From the NCBI GenBank assembly GCA_009667805.1, contig CM019064.1, positions 268,937,662-269,001,661 of the forward strand: DNA of 64,000 nucleotides, given 5' to 3'. Position numbers and translations under genes: made by a program. Shown in pieces: positions 34,981 through 46,010 of the stretch (positions within the stretch are counted from its first letter, which is position 1; each line of letters starts with the position of its first letter). A model generated the notes under the pieces. That model saw only the letters and a program-made list of their open reading frames with translations. It was not told the DNA's origin and did not search any database. The stretch is from Leptobrachium leishanense. Taxonomy: Eukaryota > Chordata > Amphibia > Anura > Megophryidae.

Positions 34981-35577
34981 AAATGGGGTAGACCTAGGAA
35001 ACATGAACATAAAAACACAATGGCAGTATCACAGACACTGGGGTATAGAATGCCACCCTATGACCCCACTCACAAAATGGCACAGTTTTGAAAGCACATC
35101 AACTATACCGCTACCCCGCGTCTGGAGGTATCCTTCCAATAGTTCCCCGCGCTGGCCAGAATGATGGTGAAGACTCCTTGGTTGCAGGTATAGGATTTTA
35201 TCAGGATAGTTTGTAGTTAAAAAGATATGCATACAATTCCAACGTGTTTCGTCAAAGTACAAAGTGAGGACTTTCTCAGGGAATAAAAGGCAATGCAACA
35301 GTCAAATATTTATAGGGTTAATTTTTGTTGGCTTTCGAATTTCCCAGTGTCCAGCGCATCCCATTTTCCGATGTCATTAGGCCTGCGTTGCCTTGTATAT
35401 GTGTATATTCCTCCTTGTGATTCAACGTCGCCACCTGTCGCCATCACTAGCGGTCAATCTCTCATTTCATTGGTGGATGCATGTTCTCTCCGTCGGTATA
35501 CGGATCCGATCACCATCTTGGTTCCCATTTGTAAGTGAAAAACGGGAAAAAAATAAAAATAAAAACAACCCTCAGGA
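34981..35577 (+). mobile_element. Unclassified insertion with A-rich end
   Basis: This ~600-bp segment separates two parts of the surrounding element and ends aaaaaaataaaaataaaaac, suggesting a retroposon. It contains acgtgtttcgtcaaagtaca near 35241. caggA words occur at both borders, but any duplication is weak. Confidence 0.4.
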
Positions 35578-35646
35578 ACAGGGATTTGAATCCCCAAATT
35601 GCGGGGAACGAAAGAGCACCGATATTCCGGTATTTGAATAACCCTG
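35578..35646 (+). mobile_element. CAGGGTTATTC-family copy, part 2 (right terminus)
   Basis: gggatttgaatccccaaatt, then cggtatttgaataaccctg, completes the copy begun at 34590. Confidence 0.55.
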
Positions 35647-36600
35647 CATATCTTTAAAAATGTTCCTGTAGAGCTGCCATTACATACTTCCAGTGTGAGA
35701 TGTTTCACAGCCAGAGTTCTAGGATGAGATTCCTGGTAAATAAACGTCATAGTTCATATACTGGTATTGATTAATCAACGAATTTTAAATCTATAAAGTC
35801 TGATCTCTCCTGCATTTCATACTAAGTAACATCAGAGAAAATGGTCATGGCGTGTATAAAACCTGAACCAGCACATGTACCCCTTGCTGCTCTAATTTAT
35901 ATTAACTTTAGAAATGTCTTTCTATAGAGTATGATAGATTACATTAAAGTCTTGAGGCATGTCAGATGGTCAGAATGAAGGCTCAATCCATTTCTGTTTG
36001 ATACACAATGTATGTCATATACAATAGAAGTCTAAGTAAACATTCCAGCTGAGCTGTTAACAGGGAGCCGCTAGCTAGTAAATGCTGTTAACCCATAGCA
36101 GGTCTCTGTTACCTCTCTACTGCGAGTGAGTTATTATGTTACAGGCTCGACTTAATAGTAGGGAGCAGCTAATAGATACCGGCAGTGGTGCCAGATGCCA
36201 CCACTGTTATACTCTCCTACAGCGTATATGTCTCCATGAAGGCTTGTGCGAGCCCTGTGAGAACATGCTGAAACGCAGGGGCTGATTGGCAACTTTTGGC
36301 CAAGGGGGCAACTAAACCCCATTGGACTGTGGTGCAGCATCCCAGCCCCCATTTAAATAAAAAAAAAATGGTTAACAAATTACATAATAACTTACATTTT
36401 TAAGGCTGTTTTAAATAAATAATAATTATTTCTTTTCAGCAATCATAAATTAACAAAAATCCATTCATACCACCTACCTCTAAGCAATGTCCCACCTACC
36501 TCAAAGTATTACTGCCTATATCAGAACAATATTCCCTTTTCCTCACATTATTCCCCAGTTCATTGCCTCCTTTTACCCATAACTACTAACCCCTGAATCA
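35647..36600. other. No gene; one hAT-terminus-like remnant
   Basis: Mostly AT-rich and apparently unique. A segment near 36277-36360 beginning CAGGGGCTGATTGGCAAC resembles a hAT-type terminus but has no partner. Confidence 0.4.
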
Positions 36601-36619
36601 GAACAATACTCTGTTAACA

Positions 36620-37106
36620 TTACGCCGATGCAGACACAAACACTCAGAAACACACACAGACACTCACAGATACACACATTTATGAATTTGTACACACGGG
36701 CACACACACACACACACACTCTCCCCTTTTCTTTTTCGATCTTTTCATGCTCCTTTCCTCCCTCCTTCCCCTTTTTTCATCCCTTTCTTTTCTCTCTCCC
36801 CATTATTTCCTTATTTTTATCCTTTTTTCACTCTACTCTCAATTTCCAATCTCCTTTTCCCTTACCCCTCTTTCTATGCTGATCTTCGCACTCCCCTTTC
36901 TATGTCCATTTTCTCTCTCCCTTTCCAAGCTCATTTCCCTTCTCTCCTTTTTTTGTGCTCATTTTCTCTCTACCCCTTTCTCTGTTCATCTTTCTCCCAC
37001 CCTCTTCCATGCCCTTCTCTTTTTGTCTCTTCCCCTTCTCAGCTTTTCTCTCTTCCCCTTTCCAGCTTTTCTCTCTCTTCCCCTTTTTAGTCTCTCCTCC
37101 TTTTCA
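36620..37106. repeat. CA-rich tract then polypyrimidine minisatellite
   Basis: A cacacacaca-rich stretch (36625-36720) is followed by about 390 bp of almost pure C/T on the plus strand with loose units like cctttccagcttttctctct. The same pyrimidine style resumes at 43765 after the CR1 and provirus. Confidence 0.85.
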
Positions 37107-37208
37107 TAGAAACATAGAAAAATGTCGGCAGATAAGAACCTTTCGGCCCATCTAGTCTGCCCAATTACATGGATACTTTACCTGGATTTATCTTTTGTTT
37201 AGGATAGC
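37107..37208 (-). mobile_element. CR1 LINE 3' part, left piece
   Basis: catagaaacatagaaa and gcagataagaacctttcggc match the CR1 3' end at 19450-19560. The copy stops at ggatagc and resumes at about 43597, so the provirus between them is an insertion. Confidence 0.85.
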
Positions 37209-37743
37209 TGAAGTGGACAATGGAGTCCTTCCTCGGATGCCAGTCTCTGTTCTAATTCGGTGGAGAAATCAGATATATGCGCGCATAAAGAAATCACACA
37301 GACAAGGAATACGTCTATGTGGCTTCAAAGCCAATGATTCCTCTGACCTTTATTGACAATTTACAAGGCTTACTTCTCACGTAACGAAAACAGGCTGTTG
37401 CCCAACATTCTATTCGTCATTAATATTGTGAAATTACAGACTTTTGTTTAATAACAGTTAAAGAAAATAAAACAACAGCTTCTCCGGTTGTCCCCTTAGC
37501 CATCAAGGACGTTGTTACAGGACGTTCCAAGATGTTCCAAAACATTCTCTTCTTGATACTTGGAAAGAGAAACTACATGTGCGTACAAAACAATCGGTTA
37601 AGATAGCGTGTTAAACAATAATATGCAATTGATTCTTAAATCCTGATTAACCACTTAAACTACTTAAATGAGCATTTTTCTAGGCCTCTTTCTAAGCCTT
37701 TGAATATTATAAAGAGCGAATATATACATTTTTGTCCACAACA
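37209..37743 (-). repeat. Retroviral 3' LTR
   Basis: On the minus strand the segment starts TGTTGTGGACAAAAATG and ends CCACTTCA, giving TG...CA borders. Immediately upstream of the start lies the purine run TTTTTAGGGGGGAC (near 37744-37757), the expected polypurine tract for plus-strand priming. An AATAAA signal lies in the minus strand near 37350. Length is 535 bp. No second copy was found. Confidence 0.75.
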
Positions 37744-37981
37744 GTCCCCCCTAAAAATGCACATTTCCCAAGTGTACCCCTGTAGACGAGCCGTGCCTTC
37801 ATCCGTTCCCCTAATAGTCTCGCCAGCCATCCCAAATCTTCGCCGGAGGTTGAGACGAGAAATTCCTATTGAATAAAACCCCTGTGTAGTCTGGGCTTCT
37901 GAGCATGGTCGAGACTGGTGGGTCAAGAGTCGGGCCTCAACTCGTCTTGTAAAGGGTCACTAACCTTGGCTTAAAGCCAAA

Positions 37982-40163
37982 TCATAGACGGTGTTCTCGA
38001 GATAGGGGACGCATGGACTCATAATTCTGTGGTTGACTTGTCCCAGGTGGGCGGAGTTCGTCATAACTCTCATTCACAGGAACCCCTAGAAATTCTAGAC
38101 TAGTATAGGAAGTGCCAATATTCTCCCCAGTGTCCCCACACACTTGACTAAGCAGAACAGGTGTAGTGGATTCCACAGTTCTTTCGATAACCTTTTTAAT
38201 GCAGGGTAAAACACAACATCCAATCACCGTCAACAGAACCATCACTACCAGGATAACTATCCCTATTGGTGTGAGGATCTTCTGCCAGCCACTCATCCAA
38301 CTAAAATACTGATCCCATGGATCAGTAATGCCAGAGTTTTTCTTCAGTTCTTCAGACAGGTCTTCCAATTGTTTAATGGCTTTAGTGACCTTACCGGTGG
38401 GGCCTGTGTTATCTGGGATAAAGGTGCAACAGGAGCCACCAGTACCTTTCAGCATCTTACAGACCCCACCCCTCTCTGCCAGTAGCATATCGAGGGCCAT
38501 GCGGTTCTGGAAGGTCATCGCAGAGGTTGGGCCTAGCTGGTCGGCCAAACCCTGGAGGGCATCTCAGGTATAGTTAACAAACCTCTGTTGGTTGTAATAG
38601 ATGTAGTTAATCCAATCAACATTCTTGTTGATGGTTATCATGGGGATTAAAGATTCGAATCCCGCCTTCACCTGGTCTCTAGCTTTGAACTCATTAGGCA
38701 CCCCCCTTGGGACTCCTATGACATCAAGGTAGACGTGGGGATCGAAACTGCCAGGTACAGAATTCGCCTGTCTCCTTTGTCTAGTGAGTCCGGGGGTGTG
38801 GGCTGTTGGCAGGTCATCATCAAAGGGCAGGATGTGGAGGGGCATGATGGCTTTAGCCAGAGCACACTCACCGTCCCACGCACCTACCATGCGGGAGCGG
38901 ACACGCATGTCACCGCAGATCCAATAGACATCTCCCAGGGAGATCACCTGGTTTTGCACCTTCTCCTTCTCCATAGTGCTGTACTGCGCACAATAACCTT
39001 CTGTGAAGTTTCCAACTACCCGGCCACCGGTTCCCCAAGAGGAGTGACAGGTGTAGTTCCCGGGGTAGATGGTGATACTCTCTGAGAGTCTGGGGTTTTG
39101 TGTCTGGGGAGGGTATTTGGACTTCCATGCTCAGCAAGCATCGTGACTTAGAGTGGTGCTGGTAAACAGACTGAGAAAACATTCCTCGACATCCTCGGGG
39201 ATATTGAGGGGTACCGTACCTAGATGAGGCCTAGCAGTACCACACACATAGCAATTGGTTCTGTTGTGGGACTGAGCGCTATATTTCATCCATTCTAACC
39301 AAACATTCATATCTGAGTATCCTGTTTCAATGGCCATAGTATCCTCGAACGTGGGATCAGCGATGGCCACTATACCATTGGAAGAGAGCATCATGTGGTG
39401 ATTAAGGGGTTTGGACTGTTGGTGCGGAGGGACCCAGTCAGGGGCAAGGTACATATCTCGCAGGCAGAATTTTCCCAGGCTCCAGGGATTCTCTGACCCC
39501 CTTTTCCCCATATTCCCAGAATATAGGTACCGGCATCCCCGGGTCCAGGATATTCTGAGGATTACGATTAGTTTCTGTGCCGTCGCCCCTGTTCTAGATT
39601 TAAATACTGTGTCATCATCTGATTCCTGCAATTCCTGGGTGGGGCATGTGTTTGGGGCCATTTTCAGTGTCATGCAGGCAAGAAGTGATTTACCATTGTT
39701 ATCTTTCTCGTCTAGGGCGTTTTGTGTTTTGTGTTTTGTGTCCCCAGGGAACCCCCGTAATCCATCCCACCGATGCCCAACTACCGCACTCCTGTCCCCA
39801 ATAGTTATTGGTAACGCACATGTATATGTCATAATCATGTGGAATCCCATTTCTCCAGATACATTGCAAGCGGGGTCCTGGGCATGGGTGTATATCACAG
39901 TAATTAAAGGTGTATGTAGCCACTCGAGTGTTAGAAGAATTGTACCAGAAAGTGGTTAGTTTGTTTTCGGCGGCAGTAGTATTCATTGCGTGGCCCATGA
40001 CATGGGCATTGTCCGTCAGTTGTCCCAGGGCAGCTTCCACCTGGGCTCTCATAACCGCTTGTACCATATCATCAGCTGCCTGTCCCAGTATAATACATAC
40101 ATTGTGCCTCTGGATTCCCACCCCCAAATGAGAAGGATATACATAATCATGTTTGGGCTGTTG
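37982..40163 (-). pseudogene. env: Retroviral env remnant (SU and TM)
   Basis: An envelope glycoprotein mediates receptor binding (SU) and membrane fusion (TM). The likely start near 40163 overlaps the end of the pol frame. SU is spread over two frames (40127-39699 and 39898-39131) with a Cys motif CYVCG, and over 38974-38564, which ends with a furin-type site RQRR. An in-frame TAG follows VNYT near 38570. The TM part (38548-37982) has a conserved QNRMALDMLLAERGGVC segment followed by a C-x9-CC cysteine motif, spacing I count directly and wider than the common C-x6-CC. A membrane span (IVILVVMVLLTVIGCCVL) and a cytoplasmic tail of about 75 residues follow. Frameshifts and the stop prevent expression of a full protein. 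Confidence 0.82.
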
Positions 40164-41070
40164 TCTGGTCCATTTCTGGTGTACAGGTCTTTTTACAGTG
40201 GAACGCGTGGATCCAGGTCGATTTTCCTTCCAGCTTTACTGACGTTGCTGTTGTGAGGAGGACCTGGAAAGGACTGTCGTATCTGGGCTCAAGTGGATTT
40301 TTCTGAAGAAACTTCTTCACTAGTACCCAATCTCCTGGGACTAGTTGATGGGTGCCGTCAATACTTTCAGGGTCTGGAATGCAAGGGAACACCTGACCAT
40401 AGATATCAATTAATATTTTTGAAACACTTGTGACATTCGTTACTAGGCTGTCAGACTGTAATTGCAATTGTTGAGGGAAACAGTATTTCGAAAGGTGACA
40501 GATTGTGTAGACCAATGAGAGCATTCATCATTGTATTTAAGAGGTGTGAGGGCCCATGTGCCTATTGTACTACAGCAGGATAGAGTGCCTTAGGTAAGCA
40601 CACTTTATCTTTTAGTTCTGAGACAGAAGTCTGTACTAGTAGTGGGACTAGCTGCTCGAGTTCCTTTTCCTGTGTCTGAGTGATTCTGTCTTGCTGCCTG
40701 GTCTGCTAAATGATTTAATATCAGCTTCTGGTGTACTAAACTTACCATGTGCATTTACTTTTAGCACTGCAACCTGTGTGAGTGCGTGTAGTTACGCTTG
40801 TTTTGTTTCCTTGTCTTCTTCTGGCAGAAAGGGTGGGGGCGAGGGGGGAAGTTGAACAGAATTGATTGTTGAAAATTCCTCATAGTTAACAGCATCAACA
40901 CTACCAGAATCAGAATCACAATCGGAATCACCCCTCTCTGGAAAAGGAAAGAGAGTAGCGGGGTTTAGACTTTGACATCTGGTGAGAGTGACATTATCAC
41001 GGAGCAGGAGGGAATACTGCAGGCGCAGCTGTCTTGCAGAGGACAGTCATCTGTGCTGGCTCTTTTTTTT
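40147..41070 (-). pseudogene. pol: Retroviral pol remnants (RT connection, RNase H tail, integrase C-terminus)
   Basis: Near 41050-40930 the minus strand reads TRCQSLNPATLFPFPE, matching the reverse transcriptase connection region. Near 40780-40700, VLKVNAHGKFSTPEA and, in another frame, HLADQAARQ are the end of RNase H. Around 40510-40450, LSPFEILF marks the end of the integrase core. The 40524-40147 frame carries VPGDWVLVKKFL and DSPFQVLLTTATSVKLEG, the C-terminal integrase domain. The pieces are collinear but separated by deletions and frame changes. The catalytic centres of RT and integrase are not present. Confidence 0.72.
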
Positions 41071-41920
41071 TTTTTTTTTTTATATAAATCAAAACATTAT
41101 ACGGGATATTTTAAAGCCCACTTTTTTCTTGAAACTTAATTCTACTGGGCTCCGTAGCACTCCGTCCTGCAGAGCAATACTGATAGAATAAATAGCTTCT
41201 CTATCCCGAGAATATCTTGTATAAATCTATTTTTCTCCAAAATAATAAAACATTAGGGCGTTAGCAAAAACTCCCTCCATTAATATAGACAAACGATACT
41301 ACCTACAAGAATACTCACTCCGCATACGTACATTTTTGTACCTCACATTTACACCACAACAGTAAACAACGCAGAGTCTCCTGCCAAACACCCAGCAATG
41401 GAATCATATCTCAAACAAAGCAGTTGTTATGTCTCTCCTGTCTACTTTGCTTGTTGTCTTTGCTTACCGTGATTTACATCTCTGACATACATACATACAT
41501 ACATACAAACATACATGTCCGTCTTAATGCTCTCTCCTGGCAAGCAACCTGCAGTTGCCATATCTAGGATAGGCTTTCCTAACCTCTTTTCACACTGACT
41601 CATAAACTATCATCCGCATCCTATAGATTATCATAATCTGGTTTAAAACAACTTTCATCCCACTTATACAAATTCATCATTATTTTCTTGTAACCATTTA
41701 CACGAGTCGGAATAGGCGTCCCTGTCCAACCGCCGATTAAATTTATACCTTAATCGACTCATACTATATATATACACATATACATCCATATATACAAAAC
41801 ACACACTATATACACAAAAATATATACAAAACACACACTATATACACAAATATATATATATAGTGGTTGCTTGGTCAGACATCATCTTGGTGGAAAGGCC
41901 TAAGCCAGGGATAGTGGGTC
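41071..41920. other. AT-rich segment inside the provirus, no gene
   Basis: It begins with a 19-base T run (41065-41083) and contains catacatacata (41490-41510) and tatatacacaa-type repeats (41765-41865). It takes the place of the missing 5' pol and 3' gag, so it is either an insertion or strongly eroded proviral sequence. Confidence 0.5.
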
Positions 41921-41931
41921 GTGGGAAATTA

Positions 41932-43140
41932 TCAGATACAATGGCAGTATCCCATTAAAGGCCATTGGCGGCATCTGGGCTTTGGGTGGGGGCCGTCGCC
42001 TGCGGGGTGCTTTACATTCCCGTTTGAAATGGCTGGATTCTCTATAATTAAAACAAGTTCTTGGTGGACGTCCCCCTCCCCACCAGGCTCCACTTCCACG
42101 GTGCCTGCTGTTATACTGAGAGTGGGCTGCTGTGTCCAGGTGACATTATTCTTGGGAGTCGGGGGTATGTCTTGGGTGTTTTGGTGGAAAGGACATCTGG
42201 TGTCAGTTTGGTGGGGTGGGAAGGTCCTGAGATCTTGGTGCTGGGGTGGAAAAGTCATGGGCTGGCTACGGGTGACCTGGGGTGTGGTTGCAGGTAACCC
42301 TATGTGGGACGTTAGGGAATCATCAGTACGATTTACTGAGTCATAAGAATGACTGGAGAAAGGTGGTTGACCCGGGTCACCGGTCCGGTCTATCGTTTGG
42401 AGAGTGGTATCTAAATTGGGCAAATGAGGCATTATAGGTGATATAGTCGGTGTCTGTCTTGTGGATGTTGGTAGGAATGGGGCAGAACTTGGTGTGTAAT
42501 ACGCTCCATCTGTACTTAAAACAGGGCAAAGACTTGTTGGCTGTTTTTGGGCAGTTGTCGTTGGGTTTACTGGCCTCCCTCCTTTCCTTTCTTTCTTTTT
42601 TTTTTTTTTTTTGTTTTGTGGATATTTCACCATAGGAAGGGTGTTCGGATTTTACTTCTGATTTTGGGGCAAGGTGATAGAAACAGGTTTTCCCATTCCT
42701 ATTCTCCTCTGTTTCTATCCACCCCTCGTTCTCAATCTCTTTTGCAACTCTATACCATGCTTGTTCTACATTCCATAAACCATTTATCAATCAACATTCC
42801 TTTCTTATTCTTCAACACGTTTCCATTCTTCTACTTGTAATCTGGGATTATTTAATTCGCAAATCCTGCCTAAAATCTTTAGTTTTGTCACATTTCTTTT
42901 GCCTGCCCTTTCTTCAACTAACTTGCATGGCGACAACCAACCAGTATGGCTACTCTGTTCATTTCCTTATTCTCGATTGTTAGCTTTGTTTTCCCGGTCA
43001 CTTTCAATTCACGTAGTTTATCAACAGTCAGAAATGAGGATAGACCTATATCTATCGTGTCCTCTTTGTTACCACGACAATAAAGCGTCTCGTCCTCCCC
43101 TGTATTCCAAACATAGGACTCTGCTAGAAAGGTGTAGCTA
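41932..43140 (-). pseudogene. gag: Retroviral gag remnant (matrix and proline-rich region)
   Basis: The frame at 42790-42377 includes NVEQAWYRVAKEIENEGW followed by a lysine run encoded by a poly-A tract (42598-42614 on the minus strand). The overlapping frame 42633-41932 is rich in Pro, Thr and Gln, as in the spacer between matrix and capsid of gamma-type Gag. It ends near PLMGYCHCI. Upstream, another open stretch around 43140-42905 contains TLYCRGNKEDTIDIG and may be further N-terminal sequence. Capsid and nucleocapsid are not found. The Gag call rests on position and composition more than on a strong motif. Confidence 0.5.
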
Positions 43141-43596
43141 GCACCTCTCCATCAGCATATATATCCTACAGGGTCACCTGTTCCTACTAGATATATATAT
43201 TCTTGTGAGTTCCTAATAGATACGCCTAATGCATCATCTATCCCAGTACCCACAAAAACTCCTCTGACTGTAAATCAAACTATACTTCAATCAGAGATAT
43301 ATCGCGTCCTACCACCAAGCTTGTGATCGCCTGTTATCGTTAGGAAAGTCCTACTACCAGGTATGCGTCTATTTCATCACATCACCTGTTACTGCTGGAG
43401 ATAGCTAACCAGGTACACGCCACTTGTTCCGCTGGATCACGATAATCTCTCTGATTAACAACCAAAATACAATTTCTATCAGGAAATATGCCATCAATAC
43501 AAAGAACCGTGAACAGACACGTACAAACAAGCAGACAACTGGCATGCGGTTCATGGGTCAGTATAACGGGCACCTGGGCAAAGTTAAATAACACCC
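43141..43596 (-). other. Probable proviral leader, no LTR recognised
   Basis: Between the gag remnant and the CR1 border I could not find sequence resembling the 3' LTR or a clear primer-binding site. The minus strand is open only in short pieces. Confidence 0.35.
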
Positions 43597-43764
43597 CTAT
43601 CCCATGCCTATCCCATGCCTGCTTAAATTCAATTACTGTTTTGGCCTCTACCACTTCTACTGGAAGGCTGTTCCATGTATCCACCACCCTCTCAGTAAAA
43701 TAATGCTTCCTGATGTTACTTTTAAACCTTTGCCCCTCTAATCTAAGACTATGTCCTCTTGTTT
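43597..43764 (-). mobile_element. CR1 LINE, right piece
   Basis: Starting in cctatcccatgcctgc, the sequence through ctgttttggcctctaccact and aaccttttgcccc-like words matches 19570-19735 and completes the copy begun at 37107. The minus frame ending RVVDTWNSLPVEVVEAKTV-like (MVDTWNSLPVEVVEAKTV) is the CR1 C-terminus. A short duplication cctatcccatg occurs at the junction. Confidence 0.85.
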
Positions 43765-44180
43765 CAGCTTCTCTCCCCCATTTTCAGGTCACTCCTTACA
43801 GCCTTCCTCCCCCCTTTTCAGCTCCTCTCCCCTTTTTTAAGCTTCTCCCCCCTCTTTTCAGCTTCTCTCTCTCTCTCTCTCTCCCTTTTCACCTTCTCTT
43901 CCCCATTTTTCAGCTTCCCTCCCCCTCTTTTCAGCTTTTCTCCCTCCCACTTTTCAGCATCTCTCTCCCCCTTTTCAGGTTCTCCCCTCCCATTTTCAGC
44001 TTCTCTCTCTGACCCTTTTCAGCCTCTCTCTCCTGCTGCCTCCAAGCCCCTTTTTCTCAGCCTCTCTCCCTCTTATGCATCTTTCATTTCCCCGTCATAT
44101 TTTTATTCTCTCCACTTTTCGTTCCCTTTTGTTCCACACTCCCTTTCCCTACCCATACCTACGCCAGTGCTCCATTTCCC
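43765..44180. repeat. Polypyrimidine minisatellite, right part
   Basis: C/T-rich units around cccccttttcagcttctctc repeat many times, continuing the tract at 36720-37106. Open frames here encode only low-complexity Ser/Pro/Leu/Phe. Confidence 0.85.
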
Positions 44181-44190
44181 TTCTCGGTGA

Positions 44191-44230
44191 CTGGGAGGAA
44201 GTGACATCTTAAAAGATCACTTCCTCCCAG
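44191..44230. repeat. Perfect 14-bp inverted repeat
   Basis: CTGGGAGGAAGTGA and TCACTTCCTCCCAG are separated by 12 bases. The inner bases atctt/aagat could extend the stem past a one-base bulge. Confidence 0.8.
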
Positions 44231-44631
44231 CGCTGCTGCTGCAGAGTAGGGAAGCAGGACGCTATGAGGAAACTATAGGGTGGTGACACATTAGAGTGTG
44301 TATCTTGTGCGATCGCATTGCAAAGGGAGCACACTCTTAAGACCAGGTGACAAGTCCTAAAAATAGAAGTATAGAAACTCACAAAAGTTTACTGTACGGG
44401 CCCTATTCCAGCTGAGGTGGTAATAGGGAGCAGATGACCCTTAGTGGCTCTCTATTACCAGATTTATTATCTGTGAGTCATGCATACAGAACCTTTGTAT
44501 TTCATTGAACCTTTATGATTAACGGCCATAATGTACAGCCCCTCTTTTACTGGCGCCACTCAGGTTAACAGCTCATCTTTGAATCTAGTTGAAATTCTGC
44601 AGCTTGACTGTTGCACCAGATTACTGTACAT

Positions 44632-44812
44632 CATTGTTTCCCAAACCTGTCCTCAGGACCCACTACCAGGCCAGCTTTGCCAGATGTCTGAAGCACATAA
44701 CAGGTGATATGATTTGCTGCTCAGTAATGGCTGGATTTAATCTGCATTTTCCCAAGGTATGCCTTAAAACATGGCTGTTAGTAGGTGCTGAGATCAGCTT
44801 TGGGAAGCACTG
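44632..44812. mobile_element. 181-bp hAT-type MITE
   Basis: The left end CATTGTTTCCCAAACCTGTC and right end CAGCTTTGGGAAGCACTG are imperfect inverted repeats, flanked by a perfect 8-bp duplication ctgtacat (44624-44631 and 44813-44820). It is related to the MITE at 12827-14117 through the shared aaacctgtcctc and accaggccag words. Confidence 0.85.
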
Positions 44813-45344
44813 CTGTACATTAACGCACTCTATATTTTGTACAGGAAGCACTAATGTGAAGGCAGCTGGGGAATAATGATTCCAAAGTTGCTCATTGTTC
44901 TCGCTAGGGAAAAACCATTTACCGCCTGCTAAATCTTGGTTTTTAAGTGATTTTACACCATAAAATGTAATTCTCATCTCTGGTTCCACAGTACAGTGGA
45001 TTTGACTATGCTTTCTGCTACCTCCTTCTGCTGATAGCAGAAAATAGTGCCTTTCGGCCAGCCGTCCCACACGGAAATTAAATGTATTTGAAATATATTT
45101 TTAAGATACATTTTTCCCAAATATATTGACATATATTTGAAATACTACAATTTTGGTCACATCCAATATATTTCAAAAATATATTTCAATATATTTGTGA
45201 ATATATGTTCAGAATGCATACTAAAATATATTTCAAAGTGTACTTTGGAATGCATTGCGAAATATGCTGTGTATTTATTCTGGAATATATGTTAAATGTA
45301 CTTCAAAATGCAAAACATGTGGCGGATAAGTAAAAAAAAATTAC

Positions 45345-45592
45345 ACTACTATTCTATTCGGGTGGCTAGGTTGAACCCACTTCTCGTAAAAAGTCAAGAC
45401 TTGCTTCTCCATAGTTGTACTGTAGGAATGTGCTTTGACCTGCTTTTCCTTGGTCAAAGAGCAGAGACATACCGTTAGGCCCAAGGACAAACACTGGAGA
45501 GGTGCTCTTGCCAGGATTTGAACCTGGGTCTCCACGATTAAAGAGAAGTGATGTTACCTCTACTCCATCCAGTCAGTATAATAGTGTTGTGT
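45345..45592 (-). mobile_element. tRNA-headed SINE, left member of an inverted pair
   Basis: On the minus strand the head starts near 45590 with actgactggatggagtagag. A B-box-like GGTTCAAATCC follows at about 45520, then a body with gtccttgggc. It mirrors 45775-46010. Confidence 0.7.
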
Positions 45593-45774
45593 TACTCACA
45601 TGTAGAAATGTTAAAACATATTTCAATTCCAAATAATAATTTAAAAAAAACATTAGACTTGTTTGTGCAGAGCGTAAAATACTTTTTTTGTCAACCTACA
45701 TTATTCTTGTTCGGTAATGTAAGTTGACAAGAAAAGTATAGAGTTGAAAAAGTGGAGCTGAAATGTGAGCCAAT

Positions 45775-46010
45775 TATACTGGCTGGATGAAGTAGAGGTA
45801 ACATCACTTCTCTCTAACCGTGGAGACCCAGGTTAGAATCCTGGCAAAAGCACCTCTCCAGAAAGTGTCCTTCAGCAAGACACCTAACAGTATGTCGCTG
45901 CTCTTTGACCATGGAGAAGCAAGTCAAATCCTGTTCAGCACATTCCTCCAGTACAACTGTAGAGAAGCAAGTCTCGACTTTACGAGAAGCCACCGTAATA
46001 TTATATGTGT
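45775..46010 (+). mobile_element. tRNA-headed SINE, right member of an inverted pair
   Basis: actggctggatgaagtagag, cccaggttagaatcctgg (a damaged B box) and gtgtccttcagcaagacacc match the reverse strand of 45345-45592. The two copies are separated by about 180 bp of AT-rich sequence. Confidence 0.7.

Larger units (their letters stand above)
37209..43596 (-). mobile_element. Defective endogenous retrovirus (minus strand)
   Basis: Right to left it holds a leader, gag remnants (about 43140-41930), pol remnants (about 41070-40150), env (about 40160-37980), a purine tract and a 535-bp 3' LTR. No matching LTR is visible at the right border, and much of pol (protease, reverse transcriptase palm, integrase core) is missing. 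It is inserted in a CR1 copy. The integrase tail and env type point to a gammaretrovirus-like or epsilon-like lineage of lower vertebrates; this placement is by motif only. Confidence 0.8.

Noticed and set aside
36747..37109. 120-codon Leu/Phe/Ser frame as a membrane protein
   Set aside because: It is low-complexity translation of a polypyrimidine tract, and several overlapping frames look the same.
37209..43596. Functional or co-opted env gene
   Set aside because: An in-frame stop near 38570, at least two frame changes in SU and the absence of an intact upstream promoter LTR argue against it.
45505..45590. tRNA gene on the minus strand
   Set aside because: A- and B-box-like words are present, but they belong to a SINE head that recurs at 45780, 50400 and 53240 with the same non-tRNA body; no full cloverleaf was seen.
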